From: Punctularia strigosozonata HHB-11173 SS5 | Lineage: Eukaryota; Basidiomycota; Agaricomycetes; Corticiales; Punctulariaceae | Assembly (NCBI RefSeq): GCF_000264995.1 | Contig: NW_006767436.1 | Coordinates: 2,063,011-2,127,010 of the forward strand | DNA length: 64,000 nt | Direction of reading: 5' to 3' | In this document: positions 11,000-22,026 of the stretch, one piece after another | How positions within the stretch are numbered: the stretch's first letter is position 1 | How the letters are laid out: every line of letters begins with the position of its first letter | Position numbers and translations under genes: made by a program | Notes under the pieces: generated by a model | What the model saw: only the letters and a program-made list of their open reading frames with translations | Told to the model about the DNA's origin: nothing | Databases searched by the model: none

Positions 11000-13444
11000 C
11001 TATCTGGCTGGTGACTTCGCATCCTCGTCGTCGCTGTCCCCCACCTCAAATATGGCTTCCTGCTCTTCCAAGGCCCGTTCTTTGCCTTTTGCACTTCGCT
11101 GACGGAACTCGTCCGCGTCATCACCAGAATGTCCATTCCCTTGTCCGCGCAACGGAATACTCTCCTCCACATCTCCGCGGTTGAGAGGAAGTGACACAGG
11201 CAACTTCAGAGCGCGTCGTCGCCGTATTCGGCACCAGACGATGCCAGCGATCACCGCAAGGATGAGCACGAGGACGAGCGCTGCGGAACCAGCACTGAAG
11301 TACTCTGTTGGAAACCACTGAGTCTTCCAAGTCAAGAAGGACGAAGGCAAGACCGTACCCTCCAATGCCGCCTTGTCGATCACCGGCGGTTTACCGCTGG
11401 TCGGTATGTCCGACTTTTGTTCCACCCACATCACTTTCTTGTCCTCTCCAACAGCGCTGGGTATCTTGGCGCTTCCATCCGTGATCTTCGAAAAGTCGAT
11501 CCCCATGAACCGGAGGATCATGTCGTGTGCTACGTGGGGTACGTCGTAACCGACCATGTGTGATGCGTCAAAAACCTTGACGTAGGTAAGGTTGCGTGCT
11601 GAAACCCAGGTGCCAGCGGGTTTTTCATTCACAGTCCATGTTTGCGTTTGTACGGTCTGAGTGCCTGTCAACAAGAGGGATTTGAAAGCACGAAAATTAC
11701 TCACTCCGAGCCCAGTCCCTCCGTTCCAAGTCATAGCGTTGATGAGAGCCTCTTGGCCCATATAATTACAGATGAAATCCTGATCACCAGCGAACAGCAT
11801 GACAGGTATGCGTTCGATAACGCTGGGCAAGATCTTAATCGACGAGTGTGACTTGCGGTTCCGTAGTTGGGAATGCACGCGCCCGTGGCATTCAGTCCAG
11901 GAAGACTGGTGCGCGGTCGCATGCAAAGCCCGTTTGACGTCATTTCTCTGCGGAGGCGAGGATGATTCACCGGGAAGGAGGCAACTTGATATGTACATAC
12001 CCCTAGATAGGTGGTAACGTCTGCAAGATCCGGAGGCCAGTTCATCCCGCATGCAGGTGACGTGTCCTCCAAACGAACGTCGTAGATGTTAACACACATC
12101 TTCTGACCGTCGACGCTACTCTCGGAATGAGCTAACATCAATCTACGATTTAGTTTCAAGGACATACACCCTCTCTTTGTGCGCCAGCGTTTTCGCCATG
12201 AGGCCTTCACAATCTTCGATGCTTACGGGCTCCGGTGATTCGGAGTTGAACTGACGGTCGATTTCGTCGATGCACTTGTCAATCGCTTGCTTTCCGCGTT
12301 TGTAATCCTGTCAGTGCGCAGAATCCGTTGATGCACGGTAGATGAGTAAGTTAAAAACAATGGGCATACGTTGGAGTTTTCGTCCACCAAGCCATGCTTA
12401 ACGGCGTATTCGAGAAAAGACGGATATTGGTGCCGGCCATCTATCCACCCATTCCCGATGGCAGCCCCCATCAGTGGTACGCCGAGGTCCGAGTTCAACA
12501 GTCCATCCGCTACATCTGACGTTAAAAATATCGTTCTGGAGCATGGACGGCGGCTCTTACCGAAATATGGGATATACTGGCCCGCATATGACTCGCCAGC
12601 GAGATAGGTCTGTATGACCGTTCAGTCAAATGAACACATAGCTGGTCCGGCATACGTACGTCCATGCCTTTGTATTCGGGGAACACGTGATAGAAATTCC
12701 GTAGAAATATTATGAATTGATCTCTGGCCTTCGGAGGAACATCGTGTGTTAGACGGAGAAGTGGGCAAGACGTTGAGCTTACCTCCGTAAGTTCATGAAC
12801 GTATTTATCTGTACTAGTGTACGAGAACCCTGTTCCGGCGGGTTGATCCACTGCGAATTCATCAGTGACATAATATGGGGGCTGCTGTGCCAGGTAGAAG
12901 CACCATATACGACATTGGCATACTCCTCCCAACCGCCTTCTTGCGTCTTGAGACCACCTTTGCCATCTACCCGCCATGGTCCCACTTCCATCATCAGGCC
13001 ATCGAAGGAGGAGCATCCAGGCCCGCCCTGTCATGCCGTCATGAACCCCAGCCGACATAAAAGATGTAGTGGTTGCATACATTGAACCAGAATATGACGC
13101 GTTCCTTATCCGCCGACCTTCTTGCCTTCGTCAACACGAAGAACAAATGTGGCGTAACGTCGGTGGGGCTTGCGGAAGCCTGACTGGGGTCAGAAGAGAG
13201 GTGCCCAGACCACATCTGCAGTGGGTGACCTTCATCTTGGTGCAAGTCCGGTAAATTGGTAATGTAGAACGACGCAGCTGAAGGAACTGTATCGCGCCGT
13301 CAGATCTGACCGAGCCATTGAAACAAGGGAATTGTTCGCACCGTCTGTGGGTGCAGCCCGTACCAGGACCCGAAGTGAGAGGAAGGCAACGATAGACCAG
13401 AGGACTGCGATGGGCCGTCGCCCATAGCTTCGAAGACCCGCCAT
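11000..13444 (-). CDS. KEX1: Pheromone-processing carboxypeptidase KEX1
   Basis: This is a late-Golgi serine carboxypeptidase (family S10) that trims C-terminal Lys/Arg after Kex2 cleavage. It has a signal peptide ([21 protein letters not shown]) and [25 protein letters not shown]. The oxyanion-hole motif [12 protein letters not shown] is split by an intron after [20 protein letters not shown] is also split. The nucleophile motif is [15 protein letters not shown], and [19 protein letters not shown] follows. The catalytic aspartate is in [16 protein letters not shown] and the histidine in [14 protein letters not shown] single membrane helix ([19 protein letters not shown]) and an acidic, serine-rich cytosolic tail mark KEX1 rather than a vacuolar carboxypeptidase. 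The triad is complete. In mushrooms its likely clients include pheromone precursors and other secreted peptides. Confidence 0.93.
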
Positions 13445-14325
13445 AAGGGGTGACGCGCGTCCTCAGACGAAGGGTATGTTGCAGTCGACTTCAAGAACGC
13501 GCCGAGCAATGCGGACCGGGACAGGCTTCAGCTGGCGGCCGGAAATAGCGGGGGAGGACTCAGGAGCAGGAGGCACAGCCGCGATTGGCCCTACTTCCTA
13601 CTCACGCAAACCCACCAATTCCTCTTAGGCGTTCTTGGCACCTGTCCTTAGTCGCTCGCGCTACAAGCTCCATGTCAACCTCAGCTGGCAGGAATCTTCA
13701 AATCAGAAGACCCTGATAACTGACATCCAGCAGCCGGTTCTTGGGCCCGAGAAACCAAGGGTTTCTACTTCCTTGCTCACGAGGTTGCACCTCCACCGGC
13801 GGGCGGCGCAGTCTGTGTGCTTAGCGCGGATTGGATGCATTCAAGTGTAAGGCCCTTTGTAGGCGAGTCGTCTGCTCAGAAATCATGGTTTTGCGACGAC
13901 TGCGATATGCACCAACCGCATCAGTTTCTACCCGCCAATCGCATGCAATTCCCGGGCAAGTTATCTGTGGTCCATAATACCATAGACGCGTAGGAAAGCG
14001 CAGCTGAAGGCATATTGATGCTCTGCGCTTGCACACAGGTTCCATCGTGGCCGCTGAACGCATCGCTTTATAAGTGTTTTGTGCTATACTTGTGCACTCG
14101 GCATTGCCGCTCCTATTCTCAGTATCCTACAACCCGCTCTCGTCTCCATCACGATGCCGCACGTCACTCGACCTGCTTGCAGAGCAGCTATAAGAGCGCT
14201 CGAAACCGCATTCGATGTCCCTTTCGAACGTTATACCTCGTCAACGGCAGGTCCACCCTTTCCCGTCCAACAGCGCTTCTCTTTCTTAGATCACAAGCTT
14301 GGGCTTGTAACCCGGTGCTGGCACC
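13445..14325. other. Intergenic between divergent KEX1 and paralogue B
   Basis: About 880 bases hold the promoters of both neighbours. A TATA-like run (TTTATAAG) lies at 14068-14075, roughly 250 bases before the paralogue B start. No supported gene. Confidence 0.5.
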
Positions 14326-14927
14326 ATGAAGCTATTATTCGTCTCTGCTCTGCTTTTTACCTGCTCGTTGCTCTCCACACATGGTAAGTGGCATGGACCC
14401 GAGGTTCACGATGATGATTACTAAAGAGTTCCCCAGCCGCACCCGCGCCAGCACCTAATCCGACACCGGCAGAGGTCACACTCTATGTTCCGACGCTTGA
14501 CAACGACATCGTCGCAGATGCCGAGGTGCTTGTTAAAGGCACAGCAGGGACGGCCTACGCGTTCTCGATTGTATCCGGAACGGCCCCCGTCCAGACCGGT
14601 TCGTATTCGCACCTTTCCCCTCTGTCATTTGACTCAACCTTGTGGTATACAGGAACGCTCATCGAGGGCGCAGCGACGGCTGTTCTTCTCATGGACGGCC
14701 CAAGCACGACGATTCAGGCCGCGTGCTCTCTCGGAACGGGCGTTGCCTCTGCACAAATTGGGTGCGGCATGGTCTCGGGCTCTACCTCGACGTCCCCGAT
14801 TGCTGCATCAAGGACCCATAACGCTGTCTTTCGGGTGAATGCGGCGAGTGTGAGCAGGAGCACTGTTATGACAGGCACTTTGGTATTGGCCTCAATCGGG
14901 ATGGGCGTCTTGATGACCCTGCTTTGA
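14326..14927 (+). CDS. Small secreted/GPI-type protein, paralogue B
   Basis: Three exons encode about 165 residues. The signal peptide is MKLLFVSALLFTCSLLSTHA, followed by a proline-rich mature start (APAPAPNPTPAE) and VTLYVPTLDNDIVADAEVLVK. The shared core is GTAGTAYAFSIVSGTAPVQTG, then GTLIEGAATAVLLMDGPSTT, ACSLGTGVASAQIGCGMVSG. The hydrophobic end is LVLASIGMGVLMTLL. The first intron follows the signal peptide and the second follows PVQTG, exactly as in paralogue A (7345-7928), which lies in the opposite orientation. Core identity by eye is well over half. No named family recognised; a wall or surface role is inferred. Confidence 0.8.
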
Positions 14928-15604
14928 GACGAAGCTTAGGCCTTTCCCTTCTCAGGATTTGTAGTAGCGGAGGGTGTATACACCATGCGGACCCAACTCA
15001 ATGAAATAGCGTACCTTCCGGAGCGAGGGGCTGGTTATCAATTTGGGTAGTGCGTTTCAGACAGTAATGAGCTCAACGCATATATTTTTTCATGGTGCGT
15101 ACATCACAAACGCATGTTGACGGTAGCGTGTTTGCGTCATGGTTTAACCAGACCGTCAAGGTCACATAGTGACAACCTACCCCCGAGAGGGTTGGCGGGT
15201 ACGGGAGGTACAGGAATATGACGCCGTCTCTCACCCGCAAGCGAATCGACACCCGGAGGCGGACTCAGCTCACAGGGAAAGACTTGTTCTAGTGAGCGCA
15301 GCCCCGAAGGACGCGCCTCGCTCCGCCAACATGAAAGACGCCATCAGGACAGAGCTGCACCGAAGTTGGCGGTTCAGATGTTGGACGGACACATAGTTGA
15401 AGTACAAGGCGGAAAATTTTGACTTATATACGGGCACGGCGTGAGAAAATCATACCAGCCTCGGCATTGCCCGTCGGACCGAATCACGTTTACCGTGCCC
15501 GCGTCCTCGGTCTTCGATCTCGTTCGTAACATCCGTCCAACTCTCCACTCGAACATATCGGACAAAGCGAAAACCACTGAGCACCCGTATCCGGCTGTAT
15601 CTGT
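14928..15604. other. Intergenic, upstream of SPC19
   Basis: About 680 bases follow paralogue B. Open frames on the minus strand (15374-15738) mirror the first SPC19 exon or lack motifs. I see only the presumed SPC19 promoter. Confidence 0.45.
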
Positions 15605-16435
15605 ATGAGACGAACCTCGAGAACGTCGTACCTCGCTCGTCCGCGAGAATCTATCTTCACCCAAGCAGACGCGTCGCGGATAGCACATGATGACTCCGCT
15701 ACAACCAGTCCGTACGTGACCGTGGCGTCATGGAGCATACCTTAACCGAAACTGCGACAATTCAGTTTTCTTGTTGACTGTGTTCAGGCCATGCATGACT
15801 GTGGAGTTGAGGTTAGATTGTCCTTTATCTCGTCGGTCAACTAGATACTGACATGCGTTGGTGGATAGGCTCGTGTAGCGGAGCAGCATCTTGCACATGC
15901 TACGGCGGACCTCACTCGTGTTTGCACGGTTTTAAATAATCACAAGGTGCGTACCTCATCTACACGCTGCGGCGCAGGGCTGACCACGACTGTGTCTCAG
16001 GTCTACCACCTCGTCTCCGAGCGACTGGTACAGCAATACAAAGAAGACATCGCCGACGAAATCGAGCCCACCATCAAAGAGCTCATTTCACGGGCAGAGA
16101 AGGATCTACAGGCACTGCACAAAGAGGCTCAGCGGCTTGAGGCGAAGCTACATGCTCAGCAGTCGAGGGGGCCGAGCAAAGCCACTACGGCTACCGCGTC
16201 ATCGAGAACGTATGGCCAGGGAAACGGAGCAAGGAGACTTCATCCTTCTTCGCGGGCAGAAGAGACGGCGGTGAAGACTGAGATACGGAGACAGCGGGGA
16301 CTGGTCAAACATCGCGAGCGCTTGGAAGCCGAGCTGCAGGAGTTGGAAGCCGAGCTCAAGAAACTAGTGAGTTTCTGGATAATTGCTCTGGGATCAGAGG
16401 CTCAGGGCCAGCACGATTGCCAGGAAGTGGAGTAA
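15605..16435 (+). CDS. SPC19: DASH complex subunit SPC19
   Basis: This is a subunit of the fungal DASH/Dam1 ring that couples kinetochores to microtubules. The first exon gives MRRTSRTSYLARPRESIF. A small second exon gives FLVDCVQAMHDCGVE, a third gives ARVAEQHLAHATADLTRVC, and then comes the conserved block VYHLVSERLVQQYKEDIADE, IEPTIKELISRAEKDLQAL, with coiled-coil heptads continuing to a polar linker and a second coiled coil (RERLEAELQELEAELKKL). The last exon adds GQHDCQEVE. The pattern 'V[YF]xLVxE...YKxDIxxEIEPxI' is the SPC19 signature. The exons join in frame with consensus GT-AG sites; the start is the ATG giving the RPRESIF N-terminus seen in homologues. It is convergent with URO-D. 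Confidence 0.75.
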
Positions 16436-16591
16436 TCTACTATGATTATGGTGGTCAAAACGTCAACCAGACTTTCCCGCGTCACTCGCTGCTGGATGTG
16501 CAGCACCACATCTCCGGGATCTTTACACTCTTGCTGTCGGATCGTATACGACCTACGAGAATTGCGACCTGATGGTACACTACGGTCCTTC

Positions 16592-17849
16592 CTACGTCGC
16601 GGAATACTGCCGGATGCACTCCAAGAGATGTCGAACGGATTCCGCATCAGCACCATCTGGAACACCGTGCGACAATCCCGCAATCCATCCACGATCACCT
16701 CCACTAGCAGCAACGGCATCGCAGACCCTCTTGACTTCTCGTTCAATGGCGTCCTTTCCCGCGAACAACACCATTGGATCTATGTTGCCATGAAGCGCGA
16801 CCCTGTCTCCGACTACTTCCCGACATTTTACGAGGTCGACTGTATGGTCGACGCTGATGACATCGAAACCGAGGTCGGCCATTTCGGCTAGAGCATGGCT
16901 CGCACCCTTTGCGAACAAGGAGAGCGGAACGACAGGTAGCTCTTTCTCGCGTAGACGATCGTGTACGCCGCTGGCGATGCGCCTCAAGGATGGAAATGAG
17001 AAGTTGTGCAAGTGATGCATCGTGAGGTCGCCCGTGAATGACTCAAAAATCTGTAGGAACTATGCAAGCGCCAGTCAGCGATGCCTTTAGCCGGTTGGCT
17101 ATGCACGCTCACCTGCGCGCCAGCTTGAACTTGCGCGACCAGAAAGTCAATGCATATCTCCGCGAGGCGACCGAGGAATGTGGCAGTTTCCTGCGGATAC
17201 GAATACAACCACCTCTTGGCCTGTTTCTGCGTCTGAGAGCCTCCACCCGTCATCAAAACTAGCAACGTCCACGGCGCGCCTGTGAAACCGATCACAGGCA
17301 CTTCACCCTCAAGTCTTCGCCTCGTCAAGGAGATTGCGTTCAGCATATACTCCAAAGCGGTCTCGATTTCGACCTCCATTTTCAGTTTTCGGAGATCGCT
17401 TGGTGTTTGTAGCGGATCGGGAAAGTACGGACCCAACTTGACCTCGACAGTCATCCCCATGACTTGGGGTATCACGAGAATGTCGCCAAAGATTATCGCC
17501 CCGTCCAAGATGCCGGTATACCGACGGATAGGTTGCATCGTCACCTCGCATGCAAGACTCGGGGTCTTACAGATCTCGAAGAACTCGTGAGACTTCCGTA
17601 TCTCCATGAACTCTGGCAGACGAGTTTCAGCGCATCGGACTATCAACTCCTGACATATACCTACCCGGAAGATAACGAGCGGCTTGTCGAACTAGCCATA
17701 CAGGAGCACGTTGTGTTTTCTCACCTGGAATTGTTGCGAAGCTGATGGTTCAGGGTTACAGTTATACACGAGAGCGACGCTCCCTCACGACGTGCAGCTT
17801 GCAACAAGAGGGTGTTTTTCAGTGGGGGAAAGTCTTCACTGGGCGACAT
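16592..17849 (-). CDS. HEM12: Uroporphyrinogen decarboxylase
   Basis: This cytosolic heme-pathway enzyme removes four carboxyls from uroporphyrinogen III. The start gives MSPSEDFPPLKNTLLLQAARRE, then EKTQRAPVWLVRQAARYLP, EFMEIRKSHEFFEICKTP, AIIFGDILVIPQVMGM (active-site Asp), VIGFTGAPWTLLVLMTGGG, QIFESFTGDL, ISVDHTVDL, ALHGNIDPMVLFA and the C-terminal GLSHGVPDG (His conserved). Oddities: the near-invariant RQAGRYLP reads RQAARYLP, and NLGHG reads GLSHG. The ATG chosen lies inside a stretch that could instead be an intron. An in-frame upstream exon at about 17895-17965 (RRVDAALPEDVLIKHIASGIK) would then splice to HEDFPPLKN and lengthen the N-terminus. Family assignment is certain; the start is not. 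Confidence 0.9.
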
Positions 17850-18445
17850 GATCCAGATAGTTGGGATTGGATTAGGGTGACGTCGTAGACTCACTGCATT
17901 TTTATACCGCTCGCGATGTGTTTGATCAGCACATCTTCCGGAAGGGCGGCGTCCACGCGGCGAACTTACAGCGGCTGTTCATTGATGTTCGTCACGGTAG
18001 CTAATTCACCTTCTACATGATGCTGTTCACTCAAGAAGTGCACCTGTTAGGGGAACTACTCTTATCTGGCTCAATATAGAGCGATGGCACTGATTCATAT
18101 ATAGCCATCATCCGGCACGCACCGTCATTGACCATGGCGCCGCACAACAACCCCTGCCCAGTTACCAAGAGGAGGCACTCCAAACGTCAGCGGACGATGA
18201 AGATGCTGCGTTCAGTGCGAGGATTACCCTGTGCTGTTCTGCGCGCCAACAACAGTATTTGGACTGTTCTCCGTGGCTCATTCGCTTGACAGATTGATGC
18301 TGTCTGCGAGATGCTGTCTGCGAGATGCTGTCTGCGAGATGCTGTCTCCAATTTCGCTTCGCTCCACCTGTGGACAGATATAAGAGGTGCAATCGAGGCC
18401 ACAACCTTGCGCATTGGCTAATTCGCCTTTTTCCCTGTCAAAGAT
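17850..18445. other. Intergenic with a short tandem repeat
   Basis: This region separates URO-D (-) from the 7TM gene (+). It holds a possible alternative 5' exon of URO-D (about 17895-17965, minus) and the 14-base tandem repeat at 18296-18348. Nothing else is supported. Confidence 0.5.
18296..18348. repeat. Tandem repeat, 14-base unit, about 3.8 copies
   Basis: The unit GATGCTGTCTGCGA occurs three times without change, followed by a partial fourth copy. It lies about 100 bases upstream of the 7TM gene start. Confidence 0.9.
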
Positions 18446-19768
18446 ATGCGTTCGCTGTTCGACAATTCCGCTTCCCATTCTCCTCTCTCCGCCTATATAA
18501 ATGCCATAAAACCTTCGCTGGGCGCTGTTGTTCTATCCACGGCATTCACAGCTATATTCTGTTGTATGGCCATTGCATCGTTCTATTTCTCCACGAAATC
18601 GTCTCGTTACAAGCCTATATTCTTATTCATCAGGAAAAATCTGACTATCGAAAGAGTCACTTATTGGGTACCGAAACCCTCTAAAGCTACTAAATGATCA
18701 CGTTTTAGTACGTTTTAGGAGGTTTTGAGCAAATCCGGTTTTTCCTGATGTTGAACTTGCTTTCTATGGTGTTCGCGATTGTTGCGGGTGTGTTGATCAA
18801 TGACTCAGCGGTGCGTGCCCGTGGTTGTTGGTGGCGACATGAATATTGACAATGTTCATGGACCTCAGATGCATGTCATCCTCCAGCCAGAGCAAATCAT
18901 ACAGCCGTCTTTAGACATCACCATTGGTGTGCTAGGCGTCGTCCAATCCATCCTTGTCGGAGTCATCTTGGTCGTACGGTTGCAGGCAGTATATCCACCG
19001 GATCTGGTTAACCGTTTGCACCGTGTTTGGGTACTGGGGATCCCTATATTGCTGAAAGTGGCTCGCATCATCAACTTAGCCTTATTTATCAAAGCCCTCA
19101 GCGACGACACCAACAATCGCGATACTGCACTGCAAGAAATCGCAGAGACCTCAGCAAAGGCACCTTACCTCAAGATAGAATGGTTCATGGAGCTGTTCGA
19201 CAATGACTGAGTGGTAGCATCAGATTCGCCTCGACGCTGTTCCTGTATAAGCTGTATGGTCGATCGAAAGGTCATTCGATCACAGGGACCATGGGCACCG
19301 TCAGTATGTGACTTTGGTGATGCGACGTATGGCTATCGGCTGATATCCAATGGAGGCTCGACTACCAATCGGATCAAGAAATTGTTCTGGATTGCTAGTT
19401 ACAACTTCGTAATCCCAGCACTCTTCTCCTTGGCCCAGATCATTGTCGTCTACAAGGACGGAGACCTACTCGAGGTTAATCTAATCATCCTCAGCAATAC
19501 CTCGGTGTCGATCATAGGTGTTGTGTTTGCAACCATATGGTCTGGATCCAATGCGAGCTCCAGTAGCGATGTCGGCTCTTCGGATACCTCCCATGTCATA
19601 GCCCCGATCGTATTCCGGCCCGGCGTCTCTGTTCCGTATACAATCACCAGCATGCACTACTCGACGGCAAGCACGGACAAGGACTGCACACAGACTCAAT
19701 CCGGGGACCTGTTACCAACATTTACGACACAGAAATCTCACGCTGGTTTGTTGCACAACACTTTATGA
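18446..19768 (+). CDS. Orphan seven-helix membrane protein
   Basis: The N-terminus is MRSLFDNSASHSPLSAYINA, followed by a membrane helix (SLGAVVLSTAFTAIFCCMAIASFYF). After an intron (acceptor TTTTAG at about 18709) come YVLGGFEQIRFFLMLNLLSMVFAIVAG, then helices in ITIGVLGVVQSILVGVILVVRL, VWVLGIPILLKVARIINLALF, FWIASYNFVIPALFSLAQIIVV and NLIILSNTSVSIIGVVFATIW. A serine-rich cytosolic tail follows, ending AGLLHNTL. The topology of roughly seven helices with a variable tail is typical of orphan membrane families expanded in mushrooms, but no ligand or G-protein motif is recognisable. Exon borders between 19150 and 19330 are uncertain. Confidence 0.7.
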
Positions 19769-20205
19769 ATGATTTCAGCTGATGTATTATCTCGTTGACA
19801 CTGTGTAGAGTCAGCAGAGGGACTCGCATCGGTGGAAGTAGCATAATGCGCGATAATTTACAGTGATAGTGCGACGACTTGCACTGATAGTCGTATCTCT
19901 GAGCGATATAATATATGAAAGGCGCAGGTTAATGTCCTGACCTAATTGGGATACGCAGAGAACCTGAGTCATCTGACTGGAACGCAGCGCGGGATTGAAG
20001 CGTCGATCATCAGCGGAGGGGCGCGCGCTTCACACTCGATCCGCCCCCGAACGAAGCTTCTCCAATGCGCCACAGCGACGGCCTGGCCTGGCCTTCCGCC
20101 GTCGCCGCCGCCCCTGCCCGCGGAGCCGTGGCCTGCACCGGGGAGCGTCCTCACCCGCCCAAACTCGCATCCTCGTGACTCCCGCCCACCTCACATCCTC
20201 CGGAC
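19769..20205. other. Intergenic, upstream of the RAX1-like gene
   Basis: This is the promoter region of the next plus-strand gene. An AT-rich run (GATATAATATATGAAA) lies near 19906-19921. GC content rises sharply from about 20020 onward. Confidence 0.45.
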
Positions 20206-21752
20206 ATGCCCCGCGACCGAGAGGCCAACGTTTGGTTGCCTCGCCTGCGCTTCCGGCGACATCGCGGGCTCGCCTCGCTCGCCGACGTGCTCTCGGGCAA
20301 CACCTGCCCACCCATGAGCCTCGCCGACTTCGAACACTACCTCGCCTTCGTCGAGCACTCGCTCGAGAACCTCCAGTTCGTCGTCTGGTATCGCGACTAC
20401 CGCGCCCGATTCTTTGCCCTGCCACCGGACGTCCAGGCCAGGTCTTTCGCCCAGCCTAGCGAGTCGACGACGACCGCTGCGGCCAGTACGTCCGCACGAT
20501 GCACGTTCAGGCTCGAAGGTCGACCCGGCGTCGTCAAGAAGCACAGGAGGGCGGAGAGGAGCCAGCGCACGATCGAGCAGCTTCGCCGGACATGGCAGGA
20601 TCGTCAGGCACTGGGACTCTGGGCGGACGAACAACGCAAACGGATGGAGCGCGCGCGGCCGTTGCCCGTCAAGGCCTGCGAGCCCATCGCCGGGCCCAGC
20701 AGCAGCTCGGACGGCAGCACAGGGTGTGAGCCGTCGGCACCGCCCATGGCACGCATCTCGCCCACCTCTTCCACCTCGTCCTCCTCTCCCTTACAGCCTT
20801 CTCCGCCCACCCCCACGCCGCCCACGTCCCCCTTCTCGCCCTCCTTCGATCTCCTCACCTCGCCCGCTCAGCAACCTTTCCGGTCCGAATGCCAACTCGT
20901 CCTCGCCACCTTCGTCCGCCCCGGCGCGCCAAAGGAGCTCTCGCTCGAGTCGCTCGTGCGCGACACGGTCCTGCGCGATCTCGCGTGGAATACGCACCCG
21001 GACGCGTTCCTGCCCGCGTACGAGGAGGCCTGGGACGCGCTCGAATCGCACCTGCTCCCCAACTTTCTCGCGCATGCGGTGAGCAACATGAACCGCGCGA
21101 AGCAGGCATTCCTCTACGTCGTCGGCACGTTGTGTCTCCTGCTCTCGATCGCGGGCGCGGCGCTGCTCGTGGCGCTGGCCGACGAGCGCGCGTATAGGGG
21201 CTTCGTGCTGCCGTTCGCGTTCGCGACCGCCCTGTCGCTCGGCGGCGCGGTGAACGGGATGTGCATCGAGCAGTGGACGCGCGGCGTGGCGCAGGTGAGG
21301 ACGTGGGAGATGGGAAGGGAGGGCGACGAGCAGGCGGAGACCTGGTGGGCGGGCAGGGTGAACGAGGGTCTTGGGGTTGTGGACGAAGCTAAAGCGGGGG
21401 AGGAGGAGAAGGAGGAGAATACATTGGCGGAGATCGCACCCTGGATGGTCGGAGGAGAGGAAGAGGTGGTGCCGGACGAGTACCAGCGTCCCGCTATCTT
21501 TGGGCCGGAGAAAATCGTCGTCGTAGGTGTTCACGCTTCTTCGCTATGTTGACAATAGGGACTAACGATCCGCAGGACCCACGCATACGACGGCTGCAGA
21601 CGCGTGCCGTCTTGTCGATTATAATCGCTTCGTTCCTCTATGCTATCGTAAGTCGCCGTCTTGTCTTTATAGAATATACGCGTGACGTTGCAGCGCCTGA
21701 ATCACAGGGTTTTGGCGCAGTCGTGCTGGCCCTCCCGCGCATGCGACAATGA
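20206..21752 (+). CDS. RGS-domain membrane protein, RAX1-like
   Basis: The long first exon starts MPRDREANVWLPRLRFRR and continues into an RGS-type domain split by a linker. The first half is LASLADVLSGNTCPPMSLAD, FEHYLAFVEHSLENLQFVVWYRDYRARF. The second half is LSLESLVRDTVLRDLAWNTHPDAFLPAYEEAWDALE. Between them lies a serine/proline-rich spacer (about residues 160-230). Two membrane helices follow (FLYVVGTLCLLLSIAGAALLVAL and GFVLPFAFATALSLGGAVNG), then an acidic loop and a third helix in exon 2 (AVLSIIIASFLYAI). RAX1 in yeast marks bud sites; the same architecture suggests a polarity or cell-end role here. The sequence is far more GC-rich than its neighbours. The last exon (ending ALPRMRQ) is the least certain. 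Confidence 0.75.
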
Positions 21753-22026
21753 CATTTTACATTATCCATTACGTCCGCTCGTTATGTCTTGCATTGCATT
21801 GCTGTTCTTGTATCATCAGCTTTCGCGACCCGTTCACGCAACGGTTATACGTGGTCTTTTGCTCCTCCCCCCCGCATCTGATATCTTTTTTGCACCGCAG
21901 AGCCTCCACTTGTACCATATAGCCTACATGTATTGGTACCGAATCCATCACGCAGCCGTTGACATGCATGAGTCCAGCTTGCCGTTGTACGCCGTCTGTA
22001 TAGGAATTGTGACGGCACGCCCTCAA

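Noticed and set aside
20030-21534. Long reverse-strand frames of up to 247 codons
   Set aside because: They mirror the GC-rich RAX1-like exon; composition is Arg/Ala/Gly-rich without motifs.
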